A program made the position numbers and the translations under genes. The notes beneath the pieces were generated by a model. That model saw only the letters and a list, made by a program, of their open reading frames with translations. It was not told the DNA's origin and searched no databases. A DNA stretch of 64,000 bases from Pontederia crassipes (taxonomy: Eukaryota > Streptophyta > Magnoliopsida > Commelinales > Pontederiaceae). How positions within the stretch are numbered: position 1 is the first letter of the stretch; each line of letters starts with the position of its first letter. Of this stretch, positions 12,202 through 24,279 are shown piece after piece. Location of the stretch: assembly GCA_030549335.1 (NCBI GenBank), contig CM060186.1, positions 23,303,189 to 23,367,188 of the forward strand, written 5' to 3'.

Positions 12202-12847
12202 CGCCACGTATACTACTAGAAAAACGCTGATTACCGTCGGTAATCAGCACAAAAACCGTCGGTAATGTAATTACCGACGATTTTTCGGTCGGAATCGATC
12301 CGTCGAAAAAATGCTCGTCGCAAATAGATTTGTGACAGTCGAAAAAAATTCGTCGGAAATATTGACGGTCAGAACCGTCGAAAAAAGTATCGGCGGTTCG
12401 AATCGTCGAAAGTTTTCGACGGTTGCAACCGTCGAAAAATGCCGACGGTTCGAACCGTTGAAGTTTTTGACGATTACAACCGCCGAAAAATGCCGACGGT
12501 TCGAACCGCCGAAGTTTCTAACGGTTGCAACCGCCGAAAATGGCCGGTGGTTCGAACCGTCGAAAGTTTTCGACAGTCGCAACTGTCGAAACTTTCGACG
12601 GTCGTCGCAACCGTCGATCTTTCGACGATCGCAACCGTCGAAAAGAATTTTTTAAATATAAAAAAAATTAGCGGCCGCATCAGGCCGCGGCCAGATCTGG
12701 CCGCGACCAAATCCGGGCCGCTGGGGCCGGATCTGGGCTGCTGGGGATCGGATCCGGGCCGCCGGCGCCTGATCCGACCATTAGGTGGCGGATCCGGCCG
12801 CTGGGGCCGGATCCGGCCGGAGAGAGAAAGAGAGAGACGCCACGTAT
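12202..12847. mobile_element. DNA-transposon-like insertion with palindromic repeat array (CACTA-like or foldback)
   Basis: A perfect 10-base direct repeat, CGCCACGTAT, lies at 12202-12211 and 12838-12847 and flanks 626 bases of very different composition. The left end reads TACTACTAGAAAAACGC, like a CACTA terminus with a changed first base. It is followed by two perfect hairpins (12226-12248 and 12257-12279) and then about a dozen alternating palindromic units around CGACGGTTCGAACCGTCG up to about 12645. The right part (12668-12827) is GC-rich with repeated CCGGATCCGGCCGC-type text. No protein is encoded. A 10-base target duplication would suit a Mutator-like element better than CACTA, which makes 3 bases, so the class is open. 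Confidence 0.6.
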
Positions 12848-13889
12848 CTGATAGTTAGTGACAAATAAATCTCTCAATAAAATTTTTCGAAATCTTACTT
12901 AAAAAGAGAGGAGCCGTCCTTAATTTAGACCTTGCTTAACTCCAGACCCTATAAATTATTAATTGATTACACCAGTCATTTTCTTAGTTTTTTTTTATTT
13001 TCTTTTATTATATTTTACGATTGATTGTTATGTAAAAAAGCCTGTAATATATAGATACCTTACTGGTGTCCTTCATATTTTCTCTTCAGTTTTTTTTTTT
13101 CACTCAAGTATTAGGTTTTAGTTCTTATTTAATCTTTTTATTTGGAACACATCACGTATAAAACTATTTTTTATTTAAATTTTTAATGATAAAATTTACG
13201 ACTAACTTTCTCTCTTCCATCCTCACCCATCGCTCAAAACTAATTATAAGCCATTTTAGAAAATAGAATGTGCGATAATGAAATTTTCGAAAAGTTTACA
13301 AACTTATTAAAAAATCATTAGGGACATAGCTTATAAATTGTATATCTTGTCAAAGTAACTAATTTGGCATTATAACATTTAAGTTTTCAAATATTTAGAC
13401 AAAACAAATTCTTATTATTTTTTTCTTTTTTGACTATTTTATCTGCATTCCTGTTTATAAATTTAAGACATTTATGTCTTTTGATTACAAATATAACTTG
13501 TCAACCATTTTTTTATTATCAAATATTATATAACTTCTTATTATTATAAACCTATTTATACAAAGAATCAAATATATAACTAAATATTTTCTAAAATTAA
13601 ATTCAGCATTATAATTTGCCCATATCTTTGTCAGTTAAGTTGAACAAACAATAGACATATGAACTATAATGCCTTAAAATAATACGAATTAAACTTGTTA
13701 ATATGTTTTTAGCTCTGTTGTTATTTTATTCTATTTTTTTCAATTTTATGCATGTTTGATCTTAGAAACAATTAGTGAGCACTAACATGAATTTCATGCT
13801 GAATAAAATTTGTCGAAATTTTGAAAGCAAAATATTGTTTTCTTTTATAAAGTAACTAATTTAACTAAGAAAGGAGATCATTTTTTATC
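12848..13889. other. Intergenic AT-rich DNA
   Basis: No open frame or motif of note. A degenerate stretch near 12855-12960 (ctctcaataaaat..., gaccttgctta...) resembles pieces at 8990-9090 and 17255-17310, so it may be a short dispersed repeat. Confidence 0.5.
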
Positions 13890-14690
13890 AATATGTCCGG
13901 TTGAAATTTGCTACAAATGCATCACGTCAACTTTTGGGTTTGCATTTCAAATTCTTCAGTAATTATTTAATTATGTGAAATCACATATTAGTTAAAATTA
14001 TTAAGGCAATTGTGTTAAATTTATTATACCAATATTTAATTTTGATATATTTGAATTTAAGATATTTTCGAAGTGAAAATTTCCGTTTTCATTTAGAATC
14101 AATTATATTAATGTTTTAAAGATAAGAATTATCAAGAACATGGAAAAAGTTCAAAATAAAAGAAAAAAGAATACTAATAATAAACTCAGTTTCATTGGTT
14201 GCTTGAAAATATTATTTTGGAATAATGAAAGTTGAAATAAATAATAGAATTACGAGAAAAAAATACGCTGATTTAAAGTACATGGAAATTAAAAAAAAAA
14301 GCATAGCAAGGTTGAGATTTCAAAGAATCCAGCTAAGCCTAGGTATTATAAAACTAAGGGGAAGTGTCAGAGCTGAATGAGAAAGCAAGCAATGTGGTCA
14401 TCATAAAAAATAATATATTGGTGGGGGAATAGAAGAACGAAAATGGGGAATAGAAATGGAATATTGTGAATGACATGGACGTACAAAATTAGCGCATCGC
14501 ATCTACTCCGCTGATCTCACGGCCTTCTGACATGAGAACTCATTGGACATATCTCCTCTCACTTTATGGGGCGATTTTGGTGGTTAAGGTCTCCTTCTCA
14601 ACAGACACTTTTCGTTCTTCTCATTAGATCTCGCAAAATAATCCAAAAAACCCCCACTTTGACTGTCTATAGAAAACATTTTAAATTGCA
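13890..14690 (+). promoter_or_regulatory. 5' flank and core promoter of the SMB-like gene
   Basis: This flank is conserved in the truncated duplicate (7605-8545), which gives a within-window comparison. Well-kept blocks include gtgggggaatagaag and ggaatagaaatggaatatt (about 14422-14465), ctcactttatggggcgatttt (14558-14578), ggttaaggtctccttctcaacagaca-type text (about 14582-14606) and a TATA-like CTATAGAAAA at 14667-14676. Transcription probably starts about 30 bases after that TATA, in the TCTCTCT stretch (inference). Confidence 0.6.
14667..14676 (+). promoter_or_regulatory. TATA-like box of the SMB-like gene
   Basis: CTATAGAAAA is kept in the duplicate copy (about 8519-8528) at the same distance from the conserved TCTCTCTAGAAACCCTAGCT leader. 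Confidence 0.55.
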
Positions 14691-14832
14691 TTCTCTCTCT
14701 CTAGAAACCCTAGCTCGCTGTAACAAGAAGCCAAGGCTTCCTTTACCTCTTGGCTTTCCCTACTGTCCTCTTTTGCTGCTGCTTCTGCTGAACACACCAA
14801 AAGAATCATTGTTCGTGTAGTTCCAAGCGAAG

Positions 14833-15107
14833 GTGAGCGTGTTCTTCTGCATGTCTTAAGTGCTTTTGAGCCTTCTTCTCTGTGTCATATATGGAGAAGC
14901 CTGAACATACTTTTACTTGTACATTTGAGTGTCGCCTTTTAATTAAGCTTCAAGTTTACTTCAGATCCAAGTGCAAGGTCCGTTTCTTTGATGATGACTT
15001 TAAGTTATTTCTTTGTTTTGCTCTTTTTGCTTTTTGATTAACCCTTTCTTGGATTATCTTGTTTATACCTGGGGATCATGCATGTAACTACCAGTTCTTT
15101 GAAATAG
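14833..15107 (+). other. Probable 5' UTR intron of the SMB-like gene
   Basis: A donor AAG/GTGAGC at 14833 and an acceptor GAAATAG at 15107 leave only CAAAGATCA before the ATG at 15117. The donor side is kept in the duplicate copy. This is inferred from splice-site appearance, not from a transcript. Confidence 0.45.
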
Positions 15108-15116
15108 CAAAGATCA

Positions 15117-16708
15117 ATGATTCCGAGCAATGGACAGCTGACAGTTCCTCCTGGATTTCGGTTCCACCCGACAGATGAGGAGCTTCTGTATTATTACCTG
15201 AGGAAGAAGGTAGCCTATGAAGCCATTGATCTTGATGTCATAAGAGACGTCGACCTCAACAAGCTTGAACCATGGGATCTCAAAGGTACATATATATAGT
15301 TCATGTGGATCGTATGTTATATTACGGGAGAAGGCAAGAAATCAGTAGTAGGCTAGTTAAGATACTGGAAAGTTAGAAATACAACTTCATTCACTACGCA
15401 TCTGCAAACAATTTTATATATCCGGATAATCATGTTGCATAAAAGGTCCTTGCACATAATAATATGGAGGACTGGCTATTATAAAATGCAGACAAGTGCA
15501 GAATTGGATCTGGGCCGCAGAACGAGTGGTACTTCTTCAGTCACAAGGACAAGAAGTACCCAACTGGAACGCGGACCAACCGAGCGACAACCGCCGGTTT
15601 CTGGAAGGCCACTGGGAGGGACAAGGTCATATGTATCAGCAACTCAAGAAGGATCGGAATGAGAAAAACCCTGGTCTTCTACACTGGAAGAGCACCTCAT
15701 GGCCAGAAGACTGACTGGATTATGCACGAATATCGCCTAGACGACGAGAGCTCGGAAGTTCAGGTACTACATTTCACATCAAGAAATATAATTAAGTTCA
15801 CTAATTCTTAGTTGCTATATTCATGACATATATTTTGGCTGATCGTCCGTTTTTTCTTCCATTAAATTCAGAAAAATATCTCAAATTAACTTAGTGATGT
15901 CTATGATGCGAATAACTCGCATATACATATGATATCTTCAAGTATCTGTACAATTTATAGTTTCTATAATTCTTCTGGAAGAAAAATTATATCCTTACCG
16001 AGTAGTTATTCGAGATATTCACACTTTCTGATCCTGTTGACAGTTGATGAACTGAACTCTAAAAGCTCATAGTTTTTGTGTGCTCGAATCATCTGCTATA
16101 TATACATATCAACCATGCGCAAATGGACTCCAGGTTTTCACTGATTGTAGGAGTAAAGGCTGAATCACGCGTGTTCTTGATTGCAGGAAGATGGGTGGGT
16201 TGTTTGTAGGGTTTTCCAGAAGAAGAGCCATCAAAGGGGCATTCCACCTGAAGCAATCCTGGAGGACGAACAACTCAACCCAGTGAGGACAAACTCATCG
16301 CTATTGGATCAGAAGCAAAACTTCCATACGCCATGCAACTTCTCCTTGAGCACCTCCCTGCATCTCCCACAGTTACTGAGCTCAGAATCCAACCACTCTG
16401 CAGTGTATAGCCTGCAGCCTCCGGTAACCATGAACCCATTGGACCTCGAGTGCTCTCAGAACCTGATGAAACTAACCTCTGACGGCACTCGTTGTGGGGG
16501 ATCAGGCCTTCTCCCTCAGGAGAGGTTTAATGGCGACTGGTCCATACTGGACAAGCTCCTCGCATCCCACCAGAACCTTGACCAACTCATCCAGCAGAAC
16601 AAGTACTGCAACACTCCATCACAGCTCATGGACATGGGGCCATCGCAGAGGTTCCCTAATTTGCAGTATCTTGGATGTGAGACTGACATCCTAAAGTTTT
16701 CCAAGTAG
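15117..16708 (+). CDS. SMB: NAC transcription factor, SOMBRERO/BEARSKIN subgroup, closest to SOMBRERO
   Basis: Three exons: 15117-15285, 15492-15763 and 16187-16708, all with GT/AG borders. The frame continues across both junctions (WDLK-D-KCRIG, then EVQ-EDGW), giving 320 residues. The NAC domain fills about residues 10-160: [108 protein letters not shown]. The EAIDLDVI and [12 protein letters not shown] text and the C-terminal [13 protein letters not shown] and terminal DILKFSK point to SMB rather than to BRN1/2 or the VND/NST group. SMB is a nuclear DNA-binding protein that promotes root-cap cell maturation and the cap's programmed death in Arabidopsis; the same role here is inferred. The C-terminal half is a low-complexity activation region. 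The ATG at 15117 is the first in frame, nine residues before the domain. The protein looks somewhat shorter than the Arabidopsis one, with no broken motif. Confidence 0.92.
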
Positions 16709-18529
16709 GTTCACTGTACGTGAAAGTCTTATTAGTTACTTGTGCTTTGCGTGCATTAGGGTTTTCTTATTCGTATCTCTGCAAGAAGTTTGAGGTTTTG
16801 AATGTGTATGTATATATATGCTTGCTGGTTTGGTCCATGCATGATCAACATGTTATGACAATAGTGTAGTATTTTTAGACACTACTGGATTTTATGAATT
16901 TTCTACTCTGATGACAGATAATTTGAATTATTTACTATTACGATTGTTGATTTGTTTTGTTTATTTGGCTATCAGAAAGCGATGTTATTTGATCCATAAA
17001 TGAGCTTTCGTATACAATTGCATGGTCATAGCAACATCAGACCAGCACTGTGAAAATGATCTCAAGGAATAAATGGAATATTGAATCTTCTCATGCAGAG
17101 AAAAATGCAAGAATTGAAATGAAGAAAGGTGCATCCAGGATTTTTGGAGTAGTCATAAAAGATGGAGATATATGGTTTCCTCTTGCCCCTTTTTCTTGTT
17201 ATCAAGCGAGACAAAAGGGCCTAATAGAAAGAAAGATAAATTGAGAAATAATAAGACTTAAGTCTCACTGATAAATTTTGAACTCAAGACCTTCCACTAA
17301 GAAAGAGTTGAAGTTTTTTGACAGAATATTCCATCACAAATCCCTTGATATTTGCCGAGGAACACGTGTAATATCCATAATTTTCATTCATATAAGATTA
17401 TGTGATTAAATTATCTATTAGGTAACTAATATATATTATGATAAGTGTGTTCGCATATGTGCTTCTACTTGATATGTTCCAACACAAGAAGTTGATAAAA
17501 AAAAATTACTAAGAATATGATAAATTAACTTTTTTAAAATATTAACTTTTAAAAAATAATGTCCACATAATTATCGTATATATGAAAGTATGTTAAATAT
17601 GATATTTAGTAAATTTTAGGGCAAAATGAAAACATAAAATAAAAAATCTTGTGAAATTGAAATTTCCATTTTTCAAACAAAAAAAATATATTTTATTTAC
17701 TTTATATTCCTAATTATTTTTATTTGAATCAAATGATATTACATGCAGATATTATCATGTCCACCCCCAATTATCTACCCTATTCACCAAACCTTAAGTC
17801 GATTTCTCTTGTGGATAATCTTTCACATAATCTATTTATCACCTATCTACTGCTATGGATACCAAACTGAGATCAAGAATTAACGTAGGTGAAGTAAACA
17901 AAAGAGAGATACCTTCTCCCTAGTAATTCCAATGAACAATGATTTTTCTGGTCCCTTATGACTACTCACTTTATAGTTTCATGTTTTTGTGGTGCACAAC
18001 AATAACTAATTTAAGTGTTGTTTCGCCATAAATCAAAATGAAATACCTCTGAAAATTGTCATACATTTTTGTTACCTTAGGGTTCATTAGAAATTATGAA
18101 ATTACTTATGTTTTATCATCTTTGAGTATACTTGCCATGGGCTCTTGGTTACGTTAATCCGAGTCCTATATGAGAAAATCACCCTTTTATATGTTATGTG
18201 ATTATGAATTTGAATTGCATATTCGATCATAACTTAAATACTTAAAACATATATGTGAAACTTATATCTCATAAATTCGTAAGGTTTTCTTTTGGATCAA
18301 ATTGGAATCAGTTCGAGAGACTGTATGTTGAAAGATATGGGTTGTAGAGTCAACATAAAAGCAAATCTTTGAATTTTCTATGAACAATTCATAGAATAAT
18401 AATTATGAAATTCATTTGTATTCAACTTCATAAAGTCTACTTTAATGAAAATTTGGATTCACTAAATTATCGTAGGTAATTTATATGTTATCAATTTTAT
18501 CATTTAGTAGATTCGTCCATGCGTCATAT
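16709..18529. other. 3' UTR of the SMB-like gene and AT-rich intergenic DNA
   Basis: The first 200-300 bases after the stop probably hold the 3' UTR, though I cannot place the poly(A) site. The rest is AT-rich with no recognised gene. A stretch at 17255-17310 resembles a short dispersed repeat seen near 9000 and 12870. Confidence 0.5.
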
Positions 18530-18974
18530 ATACAATATTTCATATCTTTCATCCTAGCCAATTTAAATTTAAAAAAATGTAACCAGTTATAAGAATTTTT
18601 CTAGCAATTCAAAATAGAAATAAAAGAGTGGAACATAAGCCCATAGTGAGTCACAAACTCACTTTCTAATCAATAATACGAGCAGATGCTCGTAAATCGC
18701 ATATCACGAGCATTCACTGCTCCACATTATAATCCAACAACACCAAAATCATTCAAAACATTCTTTGACTTAACTTCTCATATAAGAAAATAAATAAAAT
18801 ACAAAATAACCAAAACAATGATCATGCCTCTCACACATGGTCATTCTTTAGCCCATTTACATTTCTTATTTCATCACAGGCAAGTAAACATAGTTTCATT
18901 CATTACCTACAAAAATTAAACAAGAGGGATGAGCAACAACAAACTCGGCGAGTCAAGTATTAAAAATAAAGGTT

Positions 18975-19890
18975 AATTCCTTAAATCTTCGTTGAACTAT
19001 AGTGACTTTATGTATGCCCTAATATATGAATTTATTGCAATGCTCCTCTAAACTATGTCACGATTTCCACTTTAATCCATGGTTATAATTTTATCCACTT
19101 TTCCATTATTTTTAATTTTATTATTTATTAAATGACTAAAGTACCATTTTATAATATCTTTTAATACTTAAATGCGCCGGCAGGGGGCGAGCAGCCCCTC
19201 GCCAGCCCGCTCACGCCACTTGTCGGCGAGCAGTCCCCGCTACATGGCAAGCCCCCAGCCCCTCCTACGACACCCCCCCCCACGCCAGCGAGGATAAGAA
19301 TTTCTCCCATCGCCGCATTTCTTCCACGGGCCTGACATCCATCCCGGCCGAGCTCCGCGTCACCCTGGCGGAAGCTTTTTCTCCGGAAGTGGACCCGGCG
19401 GAGGAGGCAGAGGCAGTCTTGAGGATGGTGTTTGGCGTCAGTTGCCCCTGATCGCCCAGTTCGCAGGAGGTTGGTGGCGGAAGGTATTCGCACTCCCGGA
19501 GCTCCCTCCAAAGCTCGTTGTCGCTCCACAGAAGGTGCTTCACCTGCTCAACAACACACCCATGATGAACATTACCACATTGTCAATGGATGAATCCTTT
19601 TGATCAATATGTGTCCGAAGAGACAAACCTTGCAATTGAGGCAACGTAAGAGGTACGACTCCTACAAACTCATGACTCCCAGCCCGTTGGTGAAGCAGGA
19701 GAGGAGAAGCGTTCCTTCTTTGTAATTTTTTTATTCATTATTATATATGATTTTAAACATTTAATTATTAAAAGATAGTACAAAATGGTAGTTTAGTTTT
19801 TTCATAAATAGGAAAAATTGAAAAAATAGAAAAGTTAATAGAATCAAACAAATGAATTAAATGACTAAAAACAATGGCGAAAAACGCATG
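18975..19890. mobile_element. Pack-MULE-like element carrying a gene fragment
   Basis: It interrupts the B-family LTR. Two inverted arms, 19076-19174 and 19758-19855, align at about 70 percent by eye (tggttataattttatccacttttcc against its reverse partner, and gtaccattttataatatcttttaata against its partner). They enclose a GC-rich segment, 19175-19757, unlike anything around it. That arrangement, long degenerate terminal inverted repeats around captured host sequence, is typical of Pack-MULEs. Outer ends and target duplication could not be fixed. Confidence 0.55.
19175..19757 (-). pseudogene. Captured host gene fragment of unknown identity
   Basis: The minus strand is codon-like and GC-rich. 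A TTGAGCAG acceptor precedes an open stretch beginning VKHLLWSDNELWRELRECEY and running about 85 residues, with a serine/alanine-rich middle and RRWEKF near its end. Upstream text (EFVGVVPLTLPQLQ, about 19670-19625) could be part of a preceding exon, so an intron seems to be included, which means capture from genomic DNA. I do not recognise the parent gene. Confidence 0.4.
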
Positions 19891-21660
19891 TAATTTATTT
19901 TCTAGAAAACTTCATAAACCTTTCATTCACTAAAATAAATGCAAACAATATGAATGCTATGAGTGCATATGCATGATAACATCATATTCATATATGTTAT
20001 ATAGTCGAGAAATATCATCAATTATGGATATCCATTATCTCCTCAACAGAGTAGTCAATCTCATCCCTCGTATCACATTGACACAATATATTCATTCTAA
20101 TTCCATCCCTCGTATCCAATTGACACAAGACATTGAATTACTTTTCGTATCTCATTGACATAGAGTTTGTCATCTTTTATTTTCATTCCTTATATCTCAT
20201 TGACATAGGATGGTTGTTCTAATTTCACTCCTCATATCACTATGTGGAGACAGAGCATATCACTATGTGGAGACAGAGTGTTGAACTTGCTTTTTTTTAT
20301 TCCATTGACATAGAGCATACCAAGCCTCAATCGGTCTACTCAGAGTTACCCAATCCTCCAAGGTGAAAATATTTCATTTTATGTGTGTTTTTACATGAAG
20401 TGAATATGATGCATAAATGCATATTCAAATTCAAAATTTAAGGCCCCACTTGCAAAATAAAGTATTCTTCAACATCTTAACAAGAAACTCAACGTGCGAG
20501 TAAAGCATTTATTGTGACCAGAACGTTTATGAAATTCTAGCATAAACATTCCAAAAACTAACACAAAATTCATATAACATTATGACAATAGAAATAAAAT
20601 TAATAGTTCTTTTGCCTAAGTTAGTATAAATCATTTTCATCTATTTTGGCGACTAATCCATCAATTGATATTATAAAAATAAAATTCGTAACTAAGTCCT
20701 ATTATGGATTTGCTAAAACACTTACCAAGAAAAAATGAAGACTCGTCGACTAGAAGCAGCCTAATCGAATCTCCAACAAATAACAACCTATCATAACTGA
20801 TTAACAACCCTGCAATGATTCAGATTAGACATGTTAGCTAATTATCATTAATTTATCAATCAAAACTTTTGAACATTTACAGCCACCATGACATCTTACT
20901 AGGACAGCAGTAGCACCAACACCCGAAATCCTAAGTCATATTCGTTGGAAAAATGTCGACTTAATAATCGACTACCTCCTACATTAATAGGCAATGTACT
21001 TCAAACTAGAGTTCATAAATCTAAAATAGATTAGAATTTGCATCACAGTTAACTTACCTAGTCACAACGATGAACCACTCACCGAAAATGTCGTCGGAGG
21101 TACAATTGAATCAATCCGACGGATCTAAACAAAAATTTTGATTAATTCTGTAAAAATAAAAATCTGGTCCATTTTCATCTCATATGTGCACTTAACAGAG
21201 CAGCAATGATGAGCTCAATCGGAGCCCCCACCGGACTTGCTGAAAAACATCACGGGTTCATCGGAAAGGAAAATCCCACCTCGGTCTCTACATGATTGGA
21301 AGCCAAACTACGATTAAAAACCTCCAAAATGTGACTAATCAATCTACAAACAATGCCCAATGTACTAGTAGAAGAATCAGCCCAAAATGAAGCCAAATTG
21401 TGGTCGTCGGAGTTCTTCCCATCTTCGATATTTGGTGCTTCATTTATTATCCCAATCGAAAAATGGTGGTGAGACGGTGAGCAATGGCGAGGTGGAACTG
21501 GTGGCGAATGGAGACATGCGTCGCGTATGATGGAATCTTCTCTCTCCCCCTTTTTTTCACCATGTTATTTCTTTTTCCTACTGTCCTGAAATGACCATAA
21601 AGCCCTCCTTTCCTTTCAAGTTAATTCCATTTTTTTTTAAAAAATGCAGCAGGGTGTTAA

Positions 21661-22726
21661 TTATCGAATAGATTAAAATATAAATTTTGTATTGATCAAG
21701 CGTGAGCCCACTTTTATACAAAATTTAGAGTGTCTGAATTATGATATGTTTATCAATTGTTATGTATTTTATATAAAGTATCACTCAAGTGGTAGTGTAC
21801 TAAAGTGTAGTAAAAATAGGTCATTATTGACACGATTCGTATTGTACCATTGAAATATTTTTAAAATTTTGGTTGAATTATTTTTTTATGAAATTATATG
21901 ATATATGCATATGCATTTTATCTCTCACACATTGTATAGGAAAATATGATACCATACAAAGTAATATGATACCTTTGGCGAAGGCCAATTATTTTTCAAG
22001 AATGGTATTATATCATATAGGATGATGTGATACTTGATAATATGACATGTGCATTATACATACATGCGTGCATGCATGCATACATACATACATACGTATG
22101 TACGTAAGTACGTACATACGTACATACATGAGATGTTATGATACATATATGATATGAATATGAACAAGTATGTGATATGCTACATGATATGTTGAAGATG
22201 TTAACTTATTGACACAAATTGACATTTTACTATTCATAAAAATGCTATCTAATTTGTTGTAAGTTTATCATATGCTGAATTATTTTATATGAATGGAATA
22301 GATGGTAATATATAGGCTGAGTTTTCTGCTTTTCGAGGTGTGATTTGGTCATATTATTGTTTCAACAATTTTTGAATTAGTAGACTGGGCTATACTTGAA
22401 AATCCCTTGACAAGATTGGAGGCATTTTGATATTTGAGGTATAAATGAAACTTGTATCTCTCATGATCATTTTGTGAGGATATGCACGTATGATAATGGC
22501 ATTTATCGTTTGATGCATAATGATTTTTATTTCATTCACTTTTATGTGGTCATATTATCGTTTGTTTCATTTGTAATTAAAGATACACGAAAATCAAAAG
22601 AAAAACAACAAAAAAACTACCTTTCAGCCCAAAGGGAGATCTTCCAAATCGTAAGGAACTTTTTCAGCCCATAGCCAAGTTGAAAACTATATAGCCTTAG
22701 GTCAGTTCTCTATAGTTAGACCGTAG
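21661..22726. other. Intergenic AT-rich DNA
   Basis: No gene seen. It contains the CATA/CGTA microsatellite listed separately and is otherwise unremarkable. Confidence 0.5.
22062..22128. repeat. (CATA/CGTA)n compound microsatellite
   Basis: Tetranucleotide run of gcatgcata, then catacata, then cgtatgtacgta and cgtacata units, about 65 bases long. Confidence 0.9.
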
Positions 22727-23793
22727 TGCCACGCCCCATTCTTCAGCCACGTCTCAGTACGAGCGTGAGACGATGTGGCAGGCAAAGCTGGGATGCAGGC
22801 GGCGCCCACTTTGTCAGAATGCGCACTTTGACATTCTGTGCACTTTGCAATTATGCCCAGTTTGGCAGAATGCCTAGTTTGGTAGTGGCGGTAGTGCAGT
22901 GCGGCGCACACCCAGGCAGCAGAGGGGCGATTTCATCCCAAGACAAATCTGGCCATCCCAAAGTGTTCGGAAGGTTGGCAGGTGTCAAGTTGGACAGCTG
23001 GCCATGAGTGATCATGGTGGTTACTCACAAGATGAAGATGGCAACTAAAAAATTTGGTGAGACGCACCATATCTGCCAAAGATCAAGGAGGATCCGGCCA
23101 ACCACCATGTCCCAACAAATTTGGATGATTAGGAGGATCATCGTAGCTGAAGATCTTGAGGAGAAAATTAGGAGTAATCTCGAGGATTATGCCAAGCAAC
23201 AACTTGGTGAGAAGATCAGGGAGATGAAGGAGGACAACCAAGAGATCTCGGAATGATTACGAGGGTCCAAGTGGATTTTGGTGAGGAGATCAGAGGGGAT
23301 TTTGAAGAGAAGATCTTATGCCAACTCCAGGGGATTTTACGGATCGAGGGAATCGAGGAGGCAATGAGATCAACTAGAAAATCGAGAAGGAGATCCCATG
23401 ATACTAGCGGAGAGAATCAAGGAGGATGATCTCAAGTTATCAATAGGGAGATCGAGAGGATCCTTAGAATCTCGATCATATGAAGAGGGAGTTAGTGTTG
23501 TAGCTCTCCTCATACATGTATAGATAGACCCATAGGGTCGGCCTTTGTACTCATCTAGCGGCTAGCATTCAGCACCAGTCGAGAGCTATCGATTGAGTTG
23601 TTTGAAATCGAATAAATCTGCCTTCCCCACGAGTGCTCTTTCCTAATATCTTGTCTCATCTTATTTTCTCTTCCGCTGCGTGTTTGTGCGGTCATCGAGA
23701 GGATGCCCGATCAGGCTGCTTGGAGCCTCATGCAAAGAGGTTTTCAAGGCCGGTCACGCTCAAGTTCTAAACTAGGAACTTGGGGCCGTGACA
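22727..23793 (+). repeat. 5' LTR of element A
   Basis: Begins about TGCCACGCCCCATTC and ends GGGGCCGTGACA at 23793. The same sequence recurs from 26651. Followed directly by the primer-binding site. Confidence 0.85.
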
Positions 23794-23796
23794 AGA

Positions 23797-23811
23797 GTTG
23801 TATCAAGGCCA
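23797..23811 (+). other. Primer-binding site of element A
   Basis: TTGTATCAAGGCC lies four bases inside the LTR. It resembles the tRNA-iMet complement TGGTATCAGAGCC, though with differences. Confidence 0.5.
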
Positions 23812-24279
23812 ATCTGATCCTTCCTACCTCTGATACCATATCAGAAGCACATCCTCGACATTAGATCATGATCTTGAAGTAAGGAATGAGACAATGTCTG
23901 GAGAAGCAAATGGAGGACCCAATACCAAAAGCCGCAACACAGAGGCCACAGGTGAGGGCGACCCGAGTACAAGCATAGCGGCCACATGCGGTAGCGGCCA
24001 TGTCGTAGGCGGCGACGGCGGGGGTGCGGCAACCACAGGAGGGGCAGCCAAGACGTAGGGGGAAGACGCTCGACTCGCGTGATGTCCATGGAGCTAGCGG
24101 GCTCCCTAGAGAGGCAAGTCGAGGCATCGGGGCAACGACTCTAGGACACGAACGCGGCGGTCCTCGGCCTGGAAGCAACGGTGGGCCAACACAGCCTTAC
24201 ACTAGAAGAGGGTGCAACAGCGCTGCAAGATATGGAATCACATCTTCGAGCCGTGGAAGAAGCCATGGAGACGAAGGTG

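Larger units (their letters stand above)
18530..21660 (-). mobile_element. Diverged LTR of the element B family, broken, with internal insertion
   Basis: The sequence follows the B-family LTR in reverse: the ctcgtaaatc/cgagcat block (about 18680-18715), the catttacatttctta block (about 18855), then after an insertion the tgcatatgcatgataacatc block (about 19965) and a minisatellite of ccctcgtatc-acattgacaca units (about 20047-20320). The last kilobase resembles the B LTR only loosely. It probably derives from a solo LTR or a different subfamily. It is an old fossil, and the outer limits are approximate. Confidence 0.65.

Noticed and set aside
12271-12858. Overlapping open frames on both strands rich in TVRTVE and SNRRHFS repeats
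   Set aside because: They are read-through of the CGACGGTT palindrome array; frames are open on both strands because the repeat lacks stops.
12212-12870. A straightforward CACTA element from TACTACTAG to TTAGTG
   Set aside because: The right end is a poor match to the left and the flanking three bases do not match; the 10-base direct repeat gives a better boundary.
14566-14820. 84-residue open frame upstream of the NAC gene
   Set aside because: It overlaps promoter and leader and is not kept as a frame in the duplicate copy.
24000-24180. Alanine/proline-rich minus-strand frames opposite gag
   Set aside because: Shadows of the GC-rich gag-leader region of element A.
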